A DNA stretch of 64,000 bases from the NCBI GenBank assembly GCA_023101725.1, contig JALJCO010001098.1, forward strand, positions 496,001-560,000, in the 5' to 3' direction. Both the position numbers and the translations under genes were made by a program. The notes below the pieces were generated by a model. It was not told the origin of the DNA. It worked only from the letters and a program-made list of their open reading frames with translations, and made no database searches. The stretch is from Atherinomorus stipes (lineage: Eukaryota > Chordata > Actinopteri > Atheriniformes > Atherinidae). The stretch's first letter is position 1. Each line of letters begins with the position of its first letter. Below are positions 36,451 to 47,796 of the stretch, in pieces.

Positions 36451-37561
36451 TGGAGGTGCACCGATCGATTGGCAACCGATCACAATCGGCCGATAGTGTT
36501 CCATCGGTTTTGATCGGAGTTCTGAAAATAGATCAAAGTGAGCCGATCCGATGGCGTTTACAATAAATACAGCATTTTGGCGCTTCAGGCGCGGGAAATG
36601 CAGAGGAGACTCCGGGGAATGTCTTCACTCCACGGAGACGCTGGAGGATAAACTGATCTGCCTTCGGTCCGGGTTGATGACCTGCTGTCCCGATGGGACT
36701 TAATGGGCTTATAATGCCGACCCGATGCAGGACTACAGGCCGTTAAACTGGGCCAGATCAGACAAAAGCTGTGTCCATCGTCTTTGCACAGCTCCTGGAG
36801 TAAACTCACCAAACTAAGAACACCTCTAAACGTCGTTTTCTGGCCTCGTGGAGCAAATAAAGCCAAGCAGCTGCTCAGTTTCATCCGCCATCGTACAAAG
36901 ACACAGATAAAGGATTAAGCATCAGTGCTCATCAATAAAATCAAGAAAAGCTACAGTAAAGCTCCAAGTTAGCCTTTATGTCCAAGAGATAATGTTGCAG
37001 TTACACATAAGTCACTGTTCTTATTCTCATTTGTATAACATATTTTATTTTTCCACTAAAAGCTTGTAGCTAAACTCCAAATTGTGTCTCTAAGAGCCTC
37101 AAGAGAGTGAAATGTTTATTATAGTGCACGTGTGTTGTGCACATAATCCATTTTTTATTTTAAGATTTAATTCCTTTTTCCGGGAAAAAAGTTTTATAGT
37201 TTACAACTTGCATCAGAGCGTGAAATGTTTACTGCTGTCTGTGTTGGTGCGTTGCATAATTATTGCCACAAGAAATCTTAAGCTAGTAAGCTACACTTAC
37301 TCCGTGTAAACTGATTCCAAGTTTCCAAGAGTCTCTACTAGAGTGTGAAATATTGCAGATTGTCTCAGTCGGCAATAAAACAGATCAATTCATGATCATT
37401 TCCCATCTCCTCATTTTTACACTTAATGACATAATGTCTGTGTTATGTACATGAGACAATATTGGAGAATTCATGGATTTGACGCTGCGATCGGCAATAT
37501 CGGGATCTGCACATACTTCTTTTGGTGATCGGCCCTCAAAATCCTGACGGATGCATCTCTA
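36451..37561 (+). mobile_element. hAT-like element with perfect 8-bp duplication
   Basis: GTATTCCT is present at 36443-36450 and 37562-37569 exactly. Ends are TGGAGGTGCACCGATCG and CGGATGCATCTCTA, imperfectly inverted. Subterminal words include CAATCGGCCGATAG and GATCGGCAATATCGGGATC. The 1.1-kb interior has a 99-codon minus frame (36585-36884) with no transposase motif, so it appears non-autonomous. Confidence 0.85.
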
Positions 37562-37569
37562 GTATTCCT

Positions 37570-38530
37570 CCCAATCTGCTACACGTGTAATTATCAGCTG
37601 CTTAGAAATGTCAGCGTAGGCTTAATGTCAGCGATAATACAAAAATGATATTATAATGCAGCACTTCTGGAGCCGATGCTCAAGCACCAGATGAAATGAA
37701 GAAAATAAATAATTTTACAAACTGTTGGGATCAAACTTGGCTCTGAATGTTTGAATGCTGAGTTAAGTTTGACCTTTATGCTCCTGATAAAGCGAAGAAG
37801 GGTAACCTTTCAGAGGTATTTCAGGAATCAGATACATGAAGTTACTGTAAAGTGCAGAGAATTTCAGACAAAACAAACCCAAAAATCAGACTGAAGTTGA
37901 CATTCAAAGGTACTCTGCAGCTCTTCAGCAGCATGCTGCTCTTTCAGAAGAGAAAGTTCACTGCTAATTCACAGTTTGGTGGAGTTATTCTGCAGCAGCG
38001 AGCTGGTGTAGCTGACAGTGAAGCCGTGGTACACAGCTGCATCCCCCATGTTATCTCCACTGGAAATGCCACACTTGCTTCCTCTGACAGTTATTCAACT
38101 GTTAATCAGTTATTCAGTATAATTTGCTTATTTTTCTTCCTGAAGGATGAGGAAAATCTGTTTAAATCTTTTCCTTGTGACTGGTCAGGGGAGGAGGTTT
38201 GAAAGAAACTCAAAAGGTGTCAAACTGCTGCCGGTTCAATGTTTTGTTTTCAGGCTGATTTTTGACACATCAGCTACTTAACTAGAGGAAAATTACGAAT
38301 AACAAATTAATCTCCATCTAATCTCAGGTGCACAATGTCGAGTCAAACTTAGAATGAATGAAAGGAAAAGTCCCTGCAGAGAAAAGTTTTACGGTTTACC
38401 AAAAGTGGAACGAAGAAAGTAATGCGACTGCGAGCTTCACATCATGTGAGAAATTCATTCAAATTCTGCACACAGCCGGCACTTCACAGCTCTGCAGCCA
38501 AAGAGAAGTCAACACCGTGCATTTGACTGT
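37570..38530. other. Unassigned sequence
   Basis: The plus frame 37852-38202 (116 codons) has no recognisable domain or codon signal that I can support. No repeat was found. Confidence 0.35.
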
Positions 38531-38568
38531 AACCCCCCCCCCCCCCACACACACACACACACACACAC
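38531..38568. repeat. C14 followed by (AC)11
   Basis: A C homopolymer directly followed by an AC dinucleotide run. Frames through it read as poly-Pro/His-Thr or poly-Cys-Val and are artefacts. Confidence 0.9.
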
Positions 38569-39735
38569 GCAAACAGGATTACCTGCCAGCCATGGCAGGA
38601 AAGTAAAGCGATTGCTTCATATATGCAACTGAATGCAGGTTTTTCCATCTGAACATGAAGTCCACATTTAGCATGTTCGTTCATATGCTAATTAGCTGTG
38701 CGCTTTATTTTTCCTGTTACAAGAAGCAAGGTGGAGTTGCTGTCTGGGACACTGATCTCTGCTAGTAAAGCATGTAAGCTTGATGCCGTCATGTGTGGAG
38801 ATTAAACTGGAGCTGACACACAATGGCATTATCCGGATCTCCTGTGTTTAACCCCCCCCCCCATGCAAAGCTGCCCTGAGCATACGTGTGTGACCAGCAG
38901 AGTTGGAGGACACTTCTCAGCCTGTGATCACATTCCAACCTAAATTCCACAGACTCCAACGGCGTGTAAAGCAGTTATCAGGGTGGATTAATTACCCAGA
39001 ACAACGAGCCCACAGCTAACTCAGCCTCATGTATGACTCTGAAGTTATCACGCTCATTACAGCTCCAATACCGCGATGGATCCAAGTGTTTAACCAATGT
39101 GAATAAAAGACCAACTGATCAATCAGGCAGCCAAGTAAATAATTTGATAAATAAATTGATGATAAAAATCACAAATTGCATGTAAATATCTGCTGTTTGT
39201 TCATTCGCCTTCGAGCCCCAGCGTTGTTTTCGTGTCACGTTTCCCCACCAGTTCGTCTGCAAACAGCGAGGTTATGACTGAGTTATGTTCGTCCTTCGTT
39301 GCTACTTCAGGGACGTATTCTTGCTCATTCTCTTGGGTGCTTTTAATAAAGTTTGGTGAAAGCATTGAAATGACACACTTTTTTATCTCAAAATATGAAA
39401 AAAAAAAGATACGGCTCAAGTGATTCAAACATCCACACTCACACAAAGCTCATGGAGAAGAGAAAGACTCGGGTACTTAGCCATGGCCACCCCGCTAGCA
39501 AAGCTTTGCCATAATTACCTTGAGTAGTTTACATACATTTCCAAGGTAAAAGATGTTCTTTTCTTTTCTCCCTTCATTCTTCTTCATCAGCTTCTTATGA
39601 TTGTTATTTTCAGTTCCGAATCAAATAAACCATGTTTTTTGGGGGGGTTGTTTTTTTTTTTGGGGGGGGTAAGGAAAATAAACCGTTGAAGCCATGAAGT
39701 TTGCTCTTAGAAGGATTCATTTTCATGTTTTAGAT
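38569..39735. other. Unassigned sequence
   Basis: A C run of 10 lies near 38852 and a G/T run near 39640-39668. The interval 38895-39060 is unique with GGATTAATTACC near 38983, a weak candidate regulatory block. No gene seen. Confidence 0.35.
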
Positions 39736-39874
39736 CAGGGGTGGCTAAGTCCAGTCGACAGCCACAATCCAGCTGAATTGCATGTGCATGAGGTAATTCA
39801 AGGCGAGTTGGAGAAGCATCTAAAAGTTACAGGATTGTGGCTCTCAAGCACCAAACTACAGTAGGCCACCGTTG
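39736..39874 (+). mobile_element. Short hAT-like MITE
   Basis: Left end CAGGGGTGGCTAAG and right end TAGGCCACCGTTG are inverted. Flanks TTTTAGAT (39728-39735) and TTTTAGGT (39875-39882) agree at 7 of 8 positions. Related in form to 62649-62874 (CAGGGGTGCCCAAG). Confidence 0.7.
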
Positions 39875-39882
39875 TTTTAGGT

Positions 39883-40254
39883 GTTGCCTCATCTTTACAA
39901 ACAACAGCAGGGAAAAAGAAGCTGTCTGTAAGCGCAAATGGTTCATGCAAATGTAAAAAAAAAAAGCTGTAGACCCCCTGCCCGCCCGTGTTGAAACCAT
40001 GCTTGGTTTTATGTTTTCATTAGCTGCTTCTCACCATAAATGATGCATTCTGGCTGATTCCTTTCCTTTGATGAAACCAAAGTTAATGTAATTACCAGCA
40101 TGTAGCCTTAGTTTTTTCCTTTTTTAAAACAAGGACAAATCATCTGCACTGTGGTATTTCTCAGACATCTCTCATTAATAAATGGTGCAGAATGTTTCCA
40201 GTCTCCCAGAGCACTGGCTCCACATGAACAAAGCACCCAAACCATAAAAACAAA
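39883..40254. other. Unassigned sequence
   Basis: No structure recognised apart from short A and T runs at about 39956 and 40120. Confidence 0.3.
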
Positions 40255-40496
40255 ACTTAAAAGGTGTAGCTACCAGTTTAATTCCTGCCAGCCTGCATTG
40301 CGCACCAACATTCATTTACTCAATTAGCATTATCGACATTACAGAACTGGCTAACCATTAATTAGCATTAGCAAATGTCAAACATGCATGTCCAGTAGGA
40401 AAGCTGCAACCTCCGCGGGGCTTTTGAGCCCCTTTGCTACCTTCACCCTCATCCTGCTTTGTTTTTAGTCCGCTTGAGTTTGAGAAATGTAAGGCA
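40255..40496 (+). repeat. Old dispersed repeat H, left part, copy 1
   Basis: Matches 61010-61247, most clearly from GAGCCCCTTTGCTACCTTCA through CCTCATCCTGCTTTG to GAAATGTAAGGCA. It is interrupted by the L2 LINE at 40497 and resumes at 41681. Superfamily unknown. Confidence 0.75.
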
Positions 40497-41680
40497 TTCA
40501 TTCATTTCATTTCATTTATTTCATTTATATAGCACGTATTTCTACATCCAGCTGGATGCCCAAAGTGCTTTACATGGCAGGACATAAGAAAACAAGGCTA
40601 AAAACATCTAAACATATAGACACATAAAAAAGAGAAGAATTAATAAGACAATGATAAGAGAGAGAAAAAAAGATTAAGAAGGGAAAGCCTGCGCCAAAAG
40701 ATGGGATCTGAGCATGGTTTTAAAAGACGTTATAGACTGCGTTGACCTGAGTTCAAGGGGGAGTGCGTTCCAGAGGCGCGGGGCAGCTACAGAGAAAGCC
40801 CTAGCACCCCTGGAATTGCACCTGTGTCTTGGTACCTCCAGAAGAGATAAGGAGGATGACCTAAGAGACCTGGTAGGAACGTGGCGGGACAATAACTCAG
40901 AGAGGTAACTGGGAGCAGAACCAGAAAGAGCGAGTTACAATAATCCAGACGTGAATAAATCAGGAGCTGAACAAGTTTCTTAAGGTCGTAACTGGGAACG
41001 TATGATTTTATCTTTGCGAGCATCCTCAGGTGAAAAAAGGAATTTCTGACAACTATGTTTATGTGTTTGTCGAATTTTAACGAGTCATCCACAGTGATTC
41101 CAAGGCTCTTCACACAAGAACGTTTGGAAGAAGCCAGGGGACCAAGGCCAGCTGTGGTGGAGACAAGAACAGAGGGTGGGCCAAAAAAGATAATCTCGGT
41201 TTTATCATGATTAAGATGCAAAAAGTTAATAGACAACCATGTTTGTAACTCCTTGAGGCAGTTTAACAGTCGGGTCATAGAGCCATCGTTTGTACGTATG
41301 GGGAGGTATACCTGAATATCATCGGCATAGCAATGATAAGATATGTTATATTTCTGGAATATCTGTCCTATGGGAAGAAGATAGAGGGAAAACAGAAGGG
41401 GACCAAGGATCGAGCCTTGAGGAACCCCGCAATCAAGAGCTGACTGGGTGGAGGTGAATTGTCCTAACTGAACTATGAATGATCTGTGTGTTAAATATGA
41501 CTGGAACCAGTTTAGCACAGTACCCTTGAGACCCACCTGGTGTTCAAGGCGAGAGATCAGAATCTGATGGTCCACAGTATCGAAAGCAGGTGTAAGATCT
41601 AATAAGATCAGAGCTGCTGATCTTCCTGCATCAAGGGTCAAATAAATGTCATTGAAATTTGTCATTGTCATTGAAATTTG
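40497..41680 (-). mobile_element. L2-clade LINE, 5'-truncated
   Basis: The minus strand carries a non-LTR retrotransposon ending in a short ATGAA-type tail (40497-40525) after GTGCTATATAAATGAAATAA, as is usual in L2 elements. The insertion is flanked by AAGGCA (40491-40496 and 41681-41686) and lies within repeat H, whose other copy at 61.2 kb lacks it. Only the reverse-transcriptase half is left. Confidence 0.85.
40674..41671 (-). pseudogene. L2 LINE reverse-transcriptase remnant
   Basis: Reverse transcriptase of an L2 element, which copies the element's RNA at a nicked target. The long minus frame 40787-41671 (294 codons) shows, in order, the LILLDLTPAFDTVDH motif at about residues 21-35, GVPQGSILGPLLFSLY at about 82-97, and the catalytic YADD box in CYADDIQVYLP at about 117-127. 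LGITVDDSLKF and LIYSRLDYCNSLF come later. After CNSLF the expected connection region with the LHWLPV motif is missing, and the C-terminal AFSVAAPRLWNALP is in another frame (40674-40892). The endonuclease half is absent. The catalytic residues survive but the protein is broken. Confidence 0.9.
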
Positions 41681-41777
41681 AAGGCAACAAAAATGTTATT
41701 TCTACACATAGCAATCGAGCTAGCAACTGCAGAGCTAATGCTAACACCAAAGAATCCCGATGTTGGCATGGTCTCTT
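41681..41777 (+). repeat. Dispersed repeat H, right part, copy 1
   Basis: Resumes repeat H after the LINE: AGCTAGCAACTGCAGAGCTAATGC matches 62590-62620, and GATGTTGGCA matches 62881-62890. A foldback element begins right after it. Confidence 0.7.
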
Positions 41778-42412
41778 TGGCCCCTGAGACCTAAGAAACA
41801 AAAAAATATGAATGAAAGTAAATAAGAAAATAATTATCTTCTGGTCCCAGTTATTCTCTGTCCTGGATTCCAGATATGTTGGATGTGGATATAAATGAAA
41901 ATCTTTAATGCAAAGGAAAAAAAAATACAGCGAAGAACTTTGATTATTTCAGGATTTACTTGAGGCCGCTTGTGGTATACAGCTTTCACTGCGAGTGATG
42001 ACTTCGCTCCCTGTGACTGGTGTGAACCAGACCGGCCATCCATAGGCGTAATGGAAAGACTCAACATTTCCTGGCTTAGTTTTCACCTCCGTTCATGCTC
42101 TTTTCCTGTTCTTTGAAAAAAAAAAAAAAAAGGCGGTGACGAGCCGGAGTAAAATCACAATGCTAGCGTACTCAGGCAGCTGGTGACACATGATGCTCGC
42201 GATCAGAGCTTTAATCCACACAGAGGCTCCAAGAAAAACCTGGAATAATCTCAAATCTTTGTGGTATTTTGTTTTTTCTTTGCACGGAAAATTTCCATTG
42301 AAATCCACATCCAACATGTCTGGAATCCAGGGCAGAGAACTACGGGGACCAAAAGGTAATTATTTTCTCCCTATTGACTTCCATTCATATTTTTTCGTCT
42401 CTTAGGGGCTCA
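41778..42412. mobile_element. Foldback element with about 260-bp arms
   Basis: The left arm 41778-42040 is the inverted complement of 42150-42412. Clear pairs are CCTGGATTCCAGATATGTTGG with the complement of 42310-42333, and TGGATGTGGAT with ATCCACATCCA. Ends are TGGCCCCTGAGACC and TCTTAGGGGCTCA. No coding. No target duplication was confirmed. Short frames at 41834-42317 are translations of the arms. Confidence 0.8.
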
Positions 42413-42689
42413 CCAGAGAGGGCGTGACTTCAGCTCCCTATTGGATGTGAACATTTACTTTTTAGACCCATCAAAACTGATAAAACATTTATATTCTGTA
42501 ATAAATACTTTTGAGTTAAAATTTTTATTCTGCACCCCTCTAGACGTTCTGTGGATATATTTTTTCTAAATGATTGGTTTAATGTAAATGTTCTATCACC
42601 GTTAGCAAATCCACCTCAACTTGTCTCTGTGTGGACATCCCCTTCATTTTATCTTCGTACGCTCATCTTTGTTTGCAAACGGTATGATT
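42413..42689. other. Short unassigned stretch
   Basis: May include the decayed 3' side of the L2 fragment that follows, but the similarity is too weak to extend it. Confidence 0.3.
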
Positions 42690-42900
42690 TTAGTTTGATC
42701 TCTTTTTGCTGGAAGAAATTCTGCCACATCTACGTATTGTGGCACAGACTGAAGCTTTGTCCGAGTCCCCTGGTGAGGCAGTCATACGGAGCTGAATGTT
42801 ATCAGCATAATCATGGTTAGATATTTTGTTTCTTTTTCAAGCTAGCCAGAGCAAATAGATGCTGAACAATAGGGGGCCTAAAATAGAGCCTTGGTAAAAG
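42690..42900 (-). mobile_element. Second L2 LINE fragment
   Basis: The minus strand reads QGSILGPLLFSIYLLWLA (42841-42897) and then, after a gap and a frame change, HDYADNIQLRMTASPGDSDKASVCATIRR (about 42735-42810), the reverse-transcriptase core of an L2 element. The catalytic YADD is YADN here. The upstream half is missing and the frame is broken. It differs from the copy at 40.5 kb (IGQIF, VYLPI), so it is an independent insertion. Confidence 0.75.
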
Positions 42901-44289
42901 CAAGCGTGAGCGAGGAGAGCCAGCCAACCGAAAAGTTGAGCATTTCCATTGTTAGACTTCCACTTACATGCCAACATGTATAATTTAGTTTTTTCTTCTT
43001 GAGAATCACTTTCTGATGCAAACATGTATTTCCCCAACACAAAGCAGGCCAGTGTCATATGCTGAGGGGTGAATATCCCATTTACTGGGTGAATGTAAAG
43101 CATAGACCCATATCCCAGGCCATGTTAAGGCCATTAGAATTTTTGAAAGGGAAAACCTGAGAGGAGTCTTTGGGGGACAAATGGCTGCTGGAGTGGGACT
43201 TCAGGAAATAGAGTCAGAAAAACATAGAAATTGTACAATTTTTTAGCCTTTATTGAGAAACTGCAACATTTTAAGTTGTGATCTAATGCAGCCATTTCGC
43301 ATCTGTCATAGGGTCGGCTTGCTGGAAATAGCCTGAGCCATTTTCTCCCTCTTTTTCCATCCACCCTCTTTCCTGCGCCGTCTTGTCAAAGATTATGATG
43401 AATGGCTCTTCTTTTCCCCACCTCCCTCCCTGAGTGCACCTAACACATACTTGTGTCAGGTGCATAAACCACAAGCGTGTGTCTTTTTCATTGCAAGTGT
43501 GTTTCTGCGGCCGTTCGTGTGCGCCTATCAGCAGCATCCTCCTGCAGCCACCAGACCCCCGGCTGGCTCAACAGGTGCCGACTCAGATTCCAGGTGACAA
43601 TTAAATCTCCACCCCAGAGAGCCATCTTTGGCAGAAACAAACACACCTGTGACTGCCGGGGCCCCGTGGAGAAATGACCTGTGCACCAACCTGTCAGATA
43701 GCCCTGACAGGGTTTGATAGCTCGGGTAGAGTTGCTGCTCTGCCTGTCCATTATGTCCTGACCTGCTTTGTAAATCTTGGCCACACAGTTCTTGGCTTTC
43801 TGAACTGGCAGGAGATTTTTCCCTCAGTGGAAGAGAAAATTCAACTTGCATTATTAGTCTGTAATCCGCCAACAAAGGTTTAGACACATCTTTGTCCATT
43901 TTCAGCCAAGCTTTCTTATTAAATCAAGCATTACGTTTGTGCCTGGAAACAGCCCATTTTAACTACATCCTCCTTCTAGCCAGCTGAGGAGAGCTGAGTA
44001 TCTTGCTCAAAGGTCATTTGATGGTAATTGGTGAGGGCATGCTTTTGTCAAGCTGCCAGTGCCTTTTAAACATGCAAGTCAATTAGAATCTGCTGAGAAG
44101 TGGATGGAAAGCCTCAACTGTAGTCACACTCAGAGCCTAATGCTGCTTAATGCAAAGAGAAGCACTCTGCAGGCTTGACATCGGTTAAATTTTTCAGGCT
44201 ACATGGTGTCAGCTGCCTTTTATTTTAAGAAAACCTGTCCTGACATATAAAAGTACTTTTTAACGCAGCAGATATGACATGATAAAATT
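42901..44289. other. Unassigned unique sequence
   Basis: Overlapping minus frames 43488-43784 and 43528-43899 have no domain. The block 43970-44220 is a weak candidate regulatory element with GGTAATTGG and GTCAATTAG words. Confidence 0.35.
43970..44220. promoter_or_regulatory. Candidate conserved non-coding element
   Basis: Unique sequence with homeodomain-type words GGTAATTGG and GTCAATTAGAA and no repeat signal or frame. This is an impression of texture; no conservation data are available. Confidence 0.2.
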
Positions 44290-45060
44290 ACACCGAAAAA
44301 AAATATAAACGCCCCATGACGAATATATAATAACAGCTTTATTAACATTTGGGTTTTGCAATATAGAGAGAAATTCGACATTTTCAGTCTTTAGTAATTA
44401 CTAATCTTCATATTGGTATTGATAACATCGTGGTATGGCCATTTGTAACGGATTGACAGTCCTTTGAACACGATAAAGGTCAGGTTGAGGAATTTCATTG
44501 TTCAATATCTTGTGTGTCCACCAGCTGCGTCTCTGCGGACAGTCTGAGTTGTGATGCGTCTGTTGTGCAGACCAATGGTGTCATCAGCTGTGCATGTCGC
44601 AGGTTTCAGCCAATCCCACAGATGGATGAGCTGAATGTGACAATCTTGTGCTGGAGTGGTCACATGTGGCCGACGAGGGTGAGGTCGATTTGCAGTAGTG
44701 CCAGTTTGTCAGACACGAACTCTCAAATGGCCTAGGGGCTGATAATGGACATTGAGCTGCGTAGCTACTGCTCTGGTGGACATCCCTGCATCCAACGTGC
44801 CAATGGCACGTTCCCGTACAACTTGCAACATCTGAGGCATTATGACTTGTGACAAAATTTGACATTTTGGTGTGGCCTTTTGTTGCACCCAGTCAAAGGA
44901 TTGTCTGGCTGTTGCTTATTTTGTCTGATCACCCACTGGGCACGCCCCACCCATGCTCTGAGTATAAAAACAACTGTGTAAATGCTCACTGACAGCAAGT
45001 TGTATTAAGAATTAGATACAAATCAAGAGAAATATCACTTTTTTTAGTTTAGCAGACTAT
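44290..45060 (-). mobile_element. Second Tc1-like transposon, internally deleted
   Basis: The low-coordinate end has AAAAATATAAACGCC, like the ATATAAACGCAACAC terminal form of a widespread fish Tc1 family. The transposase N-terminus is near 44840 on the minus strand. The right part (TGGTGTGGCCTTTTGTTGCA, then GGGCACGCCCCACCC) has the typical non-coding flank. Boundaries are approximate. Confidence 0.7.
44514..44840 (-). pseudogene. Tc1-like transposase N-terminal remnant
   Basis: From ATG 44840 on the minus strand the product reads MPQMLQVVRERAIGTLDAG then MSTRAVATQLNVHY, the first helix-turn-helix of a Tc1 transposase (DNA-end recognition). The reading frame then shifts repeatedly, leaving partial similarity up to about 44514. 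No DDE catalytic motif remains. Non-functional. Confidence 0.75.
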
Positions 45061-45249
45061 CCTTCAAGGTCATACATACAATAGGGTCGCACACCTGAAA
45101 TTATGCTCTCTCAGAACGTATTTTACAACTCCCCGACATCCCCAGCAGCGGCAGGAGGAGAAATGACAAAGAACACGCAAAACTGTCCGACTAAAGAGAA
45201 GGCAACTATAAATTGGAAAAGATATTGAACAATTGATTGTAACACTTGA
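45061..45249. other. Short unassigned stretch
   Basis: Nothing recognised between the Tc1-like element and the SINE. Confidence 0.3.
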
Positions 45250-45380
45250 GGTAGTGTTTAGCTCAACTGGTTGAGAAGCTGTCTCAATAATCAGAAGCGT
45301 GGTTCTTCGGTACAGCCGGACTAAGTACGAGACCCCTTGCTGCATGGCATTCCCCACTCTCTGCCCCCCTTTCCTATCAA
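45250..45380 (+). mobile_element. tRNA-derived SINE
   Basis: Has a tRNA-like head with a pol III A box TAGCTCAACTGG (45259-45270; 11 of 12 to consensus) and a decayed B box beginning GGTTC at 45301, at the normal spacing. The body CCCCTTGCTGCATGGCATTC then CCCACTCTCTGCCCCCCTTT matches the common fish SINE tail. It is not a tRNA gene, since the B box and acceptor stem are not intact. Confidence 0.7.
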
Positions 45381-47794
45381 TAGGGTGCTATGTAGTCCAC
45401 ACACTCCAAAGCAGCCTTATTGTACAGTAGGCTGCTGAAATGGGACAGCCTAGCCAATGAGAATTCCCCATAGCTCTGCAGTCCCATTGCCTAGCAACTG
45501 CAGAATCCATAGCTATCCATTTGCAGCATTACGTCCACTTATTTTCTTCAGCTACGTTATAACAACTACATGGAACTGGTCATTTTATTCTTTATACACC
45601 GCATGAACTGGTCAAGACTACCGTATCTATCGTTTCTAACCAGTAAACATTTCATGTAACACTTAAAATCTACAAATATTAATTAGTTAATTAATTAATT
45701 TTAACCCTGCGGAGTGGAGAAACATTTGGCATGACATTACAACAACCTCCAAATCAGTCAGAAGTAGAGTAATACAGTTCATAGAGCATACATCACACCT
45801 GCTAGTCTGCAAAAAATAGACCCAAATGCCTCCAATTGTTGTTGGCATAGATGTGGTCAACTGGGAGATTTGTTTCATATGTTATGGCTTTGTATATTGT
45901 CCTGTATATGGTTTTGTATAAAGATTACAATGTCAGGAAAAAAATAAAATTCGCAAATATATCCAAATATTACACTTGTAGCTCTACAACTTATTCCCTA
46001 GAAAACTATATGCACATATATGATGTGTAAAAAGTCATTGCTAGCTAGCGCAGCACCGCAATTGTCTTATTTCTTCCTTCCAATTCAGTATTATCACCGT
46101 CTTTAGCAACCATTGCAGCAACAACCAAAAAACCCGAAAGAATATACAGTACGTTGAAATGAAAAAACTATGAATCGTATGCATAAATCAAATGGATATT
46201 ACAAAAATAAAGTATGTCACAAAAAAGTTATTAAAGCAATGCTAAAACCACAGTGTAGCTTATTAAATATTAATTCCTACCGGAGATTGAAGGAATATCC
46301 GCTATGTTTCCCTTGGTCATGCCAGGGAGAAACCCAGCTGTCATGTAACCACTGCTGGAGGTGGCTTTTAGTAAATGCGTAAATATAATCCACATTTTGG
46401 TGCATGCACAAACAAGCCTACAGTACTATGACTTTGGAGGAGTTGCTGGTTTTCGTGCTGCAGCTGTGTCAATTTAGGTCAATTCAAACTAACGAATCAC
46501 TCTAATATCAAAATATTTTACCCCCTACTTTAGCCCCAAACATGCACTGATCAAATGTTTTTCCTTTTTATACTCCATCCATCCCAGTTCCTGTATTTTA
46601 CCCTCGGAAACAACAACTGGTAATTCTTAAGGTTCTAATTAGCTTTTCATGAAGTTCATTTAAACTGGGTAATTAAGAGTGCATAATTATTTTAAGCGTT
46701 GTCGCTGGTTGGTTTGCAGGTGTGAATGCGCTGAATGGATTTTTAATCATGTCGAGGGGAAAAAAAGACAAAAACATCCATGTTCAATCAAGCTATTCAG
46801 AATAAATAAAAGGTCAAAATACATTTTATATGATAATTTCCCATTTTAAAAGCCCCCAACGCTTAATTACCTCAGCACCTTCAGAGCTCGTTGCAGTTCG
46901 CTCTTCTCCTGCTTTTGAATGGACAAACAAGCTTTTGTGTGGCATTTCCAAGCAATCTGTAATTAGGCTTACTGTGATATTTTGGCTTGTATAAGCATCC
47001 GATGGCACTGAAAGTGATGACAATCTACGCCTTAACTCACAGCCTTCGGTACAGTAGAGCAGCCCTGTCTCGCTTCTATGGAAATCAATTGACCATGTCC
47101 CGATACTATTTAGAAAAGCAGATGGCATGTCTAAATGCTAAGCAGGAACTAATTTGTTCATTTCATACCAACAATGTCAACAACACATTATCCATTGTGT
47201 CATTTATATTCACACAGCCAGCGCACCGGCCTTGCAGTGCACATCAAGTTGCCAACTTTAAACCCTAAAACAGCAATTATTTCTGTATTAGCAGCACAGG
47301 CGCCGACTAATTGAAATGTTGGAAACATGATCAGGTAAACAGACCAGTTTCATTGTGAATAATCACAAAGTCGGCAGAGAGCCCAGCGCTCAAAGTTGCA
47401 CAAATGTGACCACTTCTACTGAGCACAGATTTGCTGATTTGAATGTCAAATGTCTTCCATTTGAACTTTATAAACAGTGTTAATGATGCTTTTAAGACCA
47501 TTTGGTGTGCCTGACATTTACACTGCTTGTTTGTCTAATCTGAGGAGGTCTGATGATGGCAGAGCCCAACATGGTGTAAAGAGCTCAGAATAAAAAGTAG
47601 TCACCCAGGGAGGAGCTCTGTGGCATTTAGGTGCTTTTACAGCAGCCAGTTTTAGCCCAGTCAGACCAATCAGTCCAGCTGCACCTGCTCCAGTGCAGCT
47701 GCTAAAGCTGGAAACGGGAAAGATTATCACAACCCTGCAAAATCTACATATATGCCCCACATGAGCACTTTCATGCCAACAAATATGCTGTAAA
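45381..47794. other. Unassigned unique sequence, 2.4 kb
   Basis: AATTAATT-rich near 45680. The interval 46600-47060 is a candidate regulatory block (listed separately). No gene seen; the frames 46826-47128 and 46987-47268 are opposed and have no domain. Confidence 0.35.
46600..47060. promoter_or_regulatory. Candidate conserved non-coding element cluster
   Basis: Unique sequence with several TAATTA/TAATTAG words: TTCTAATTAGC (46635), GGTAATTAAGAG (46668), GCTTAATTACC (46862) and CTGTAATTAGG (46959). No repeat similarity and no frame. Interpreted as possible enhancer sequence from motif density only. Confidence 0.25.
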
Positions 47795-47796
47795 TA

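Noticed and set aside
36585..36884. 99-codon minus frame inside the 36.4-kb hAT-like element, considered as transposase
   Set aside because: No hAT dimerisation, RW-type or zinc-finger motif visible.
37852..38202. 116-codon plus frame
   Set aside because: No recognisable motif; length is within chance for this much sequence.
43488..43899. Two overlapping minus frames of 98 and 123 codons
   Set aside because: Different frames over the same bases, neither with a known domain.
45250..45330. Possible tRNA gene
   Set aside because: The A box is good but the B box and stems are decayed and a SINE body follows, so it is a SINE head.
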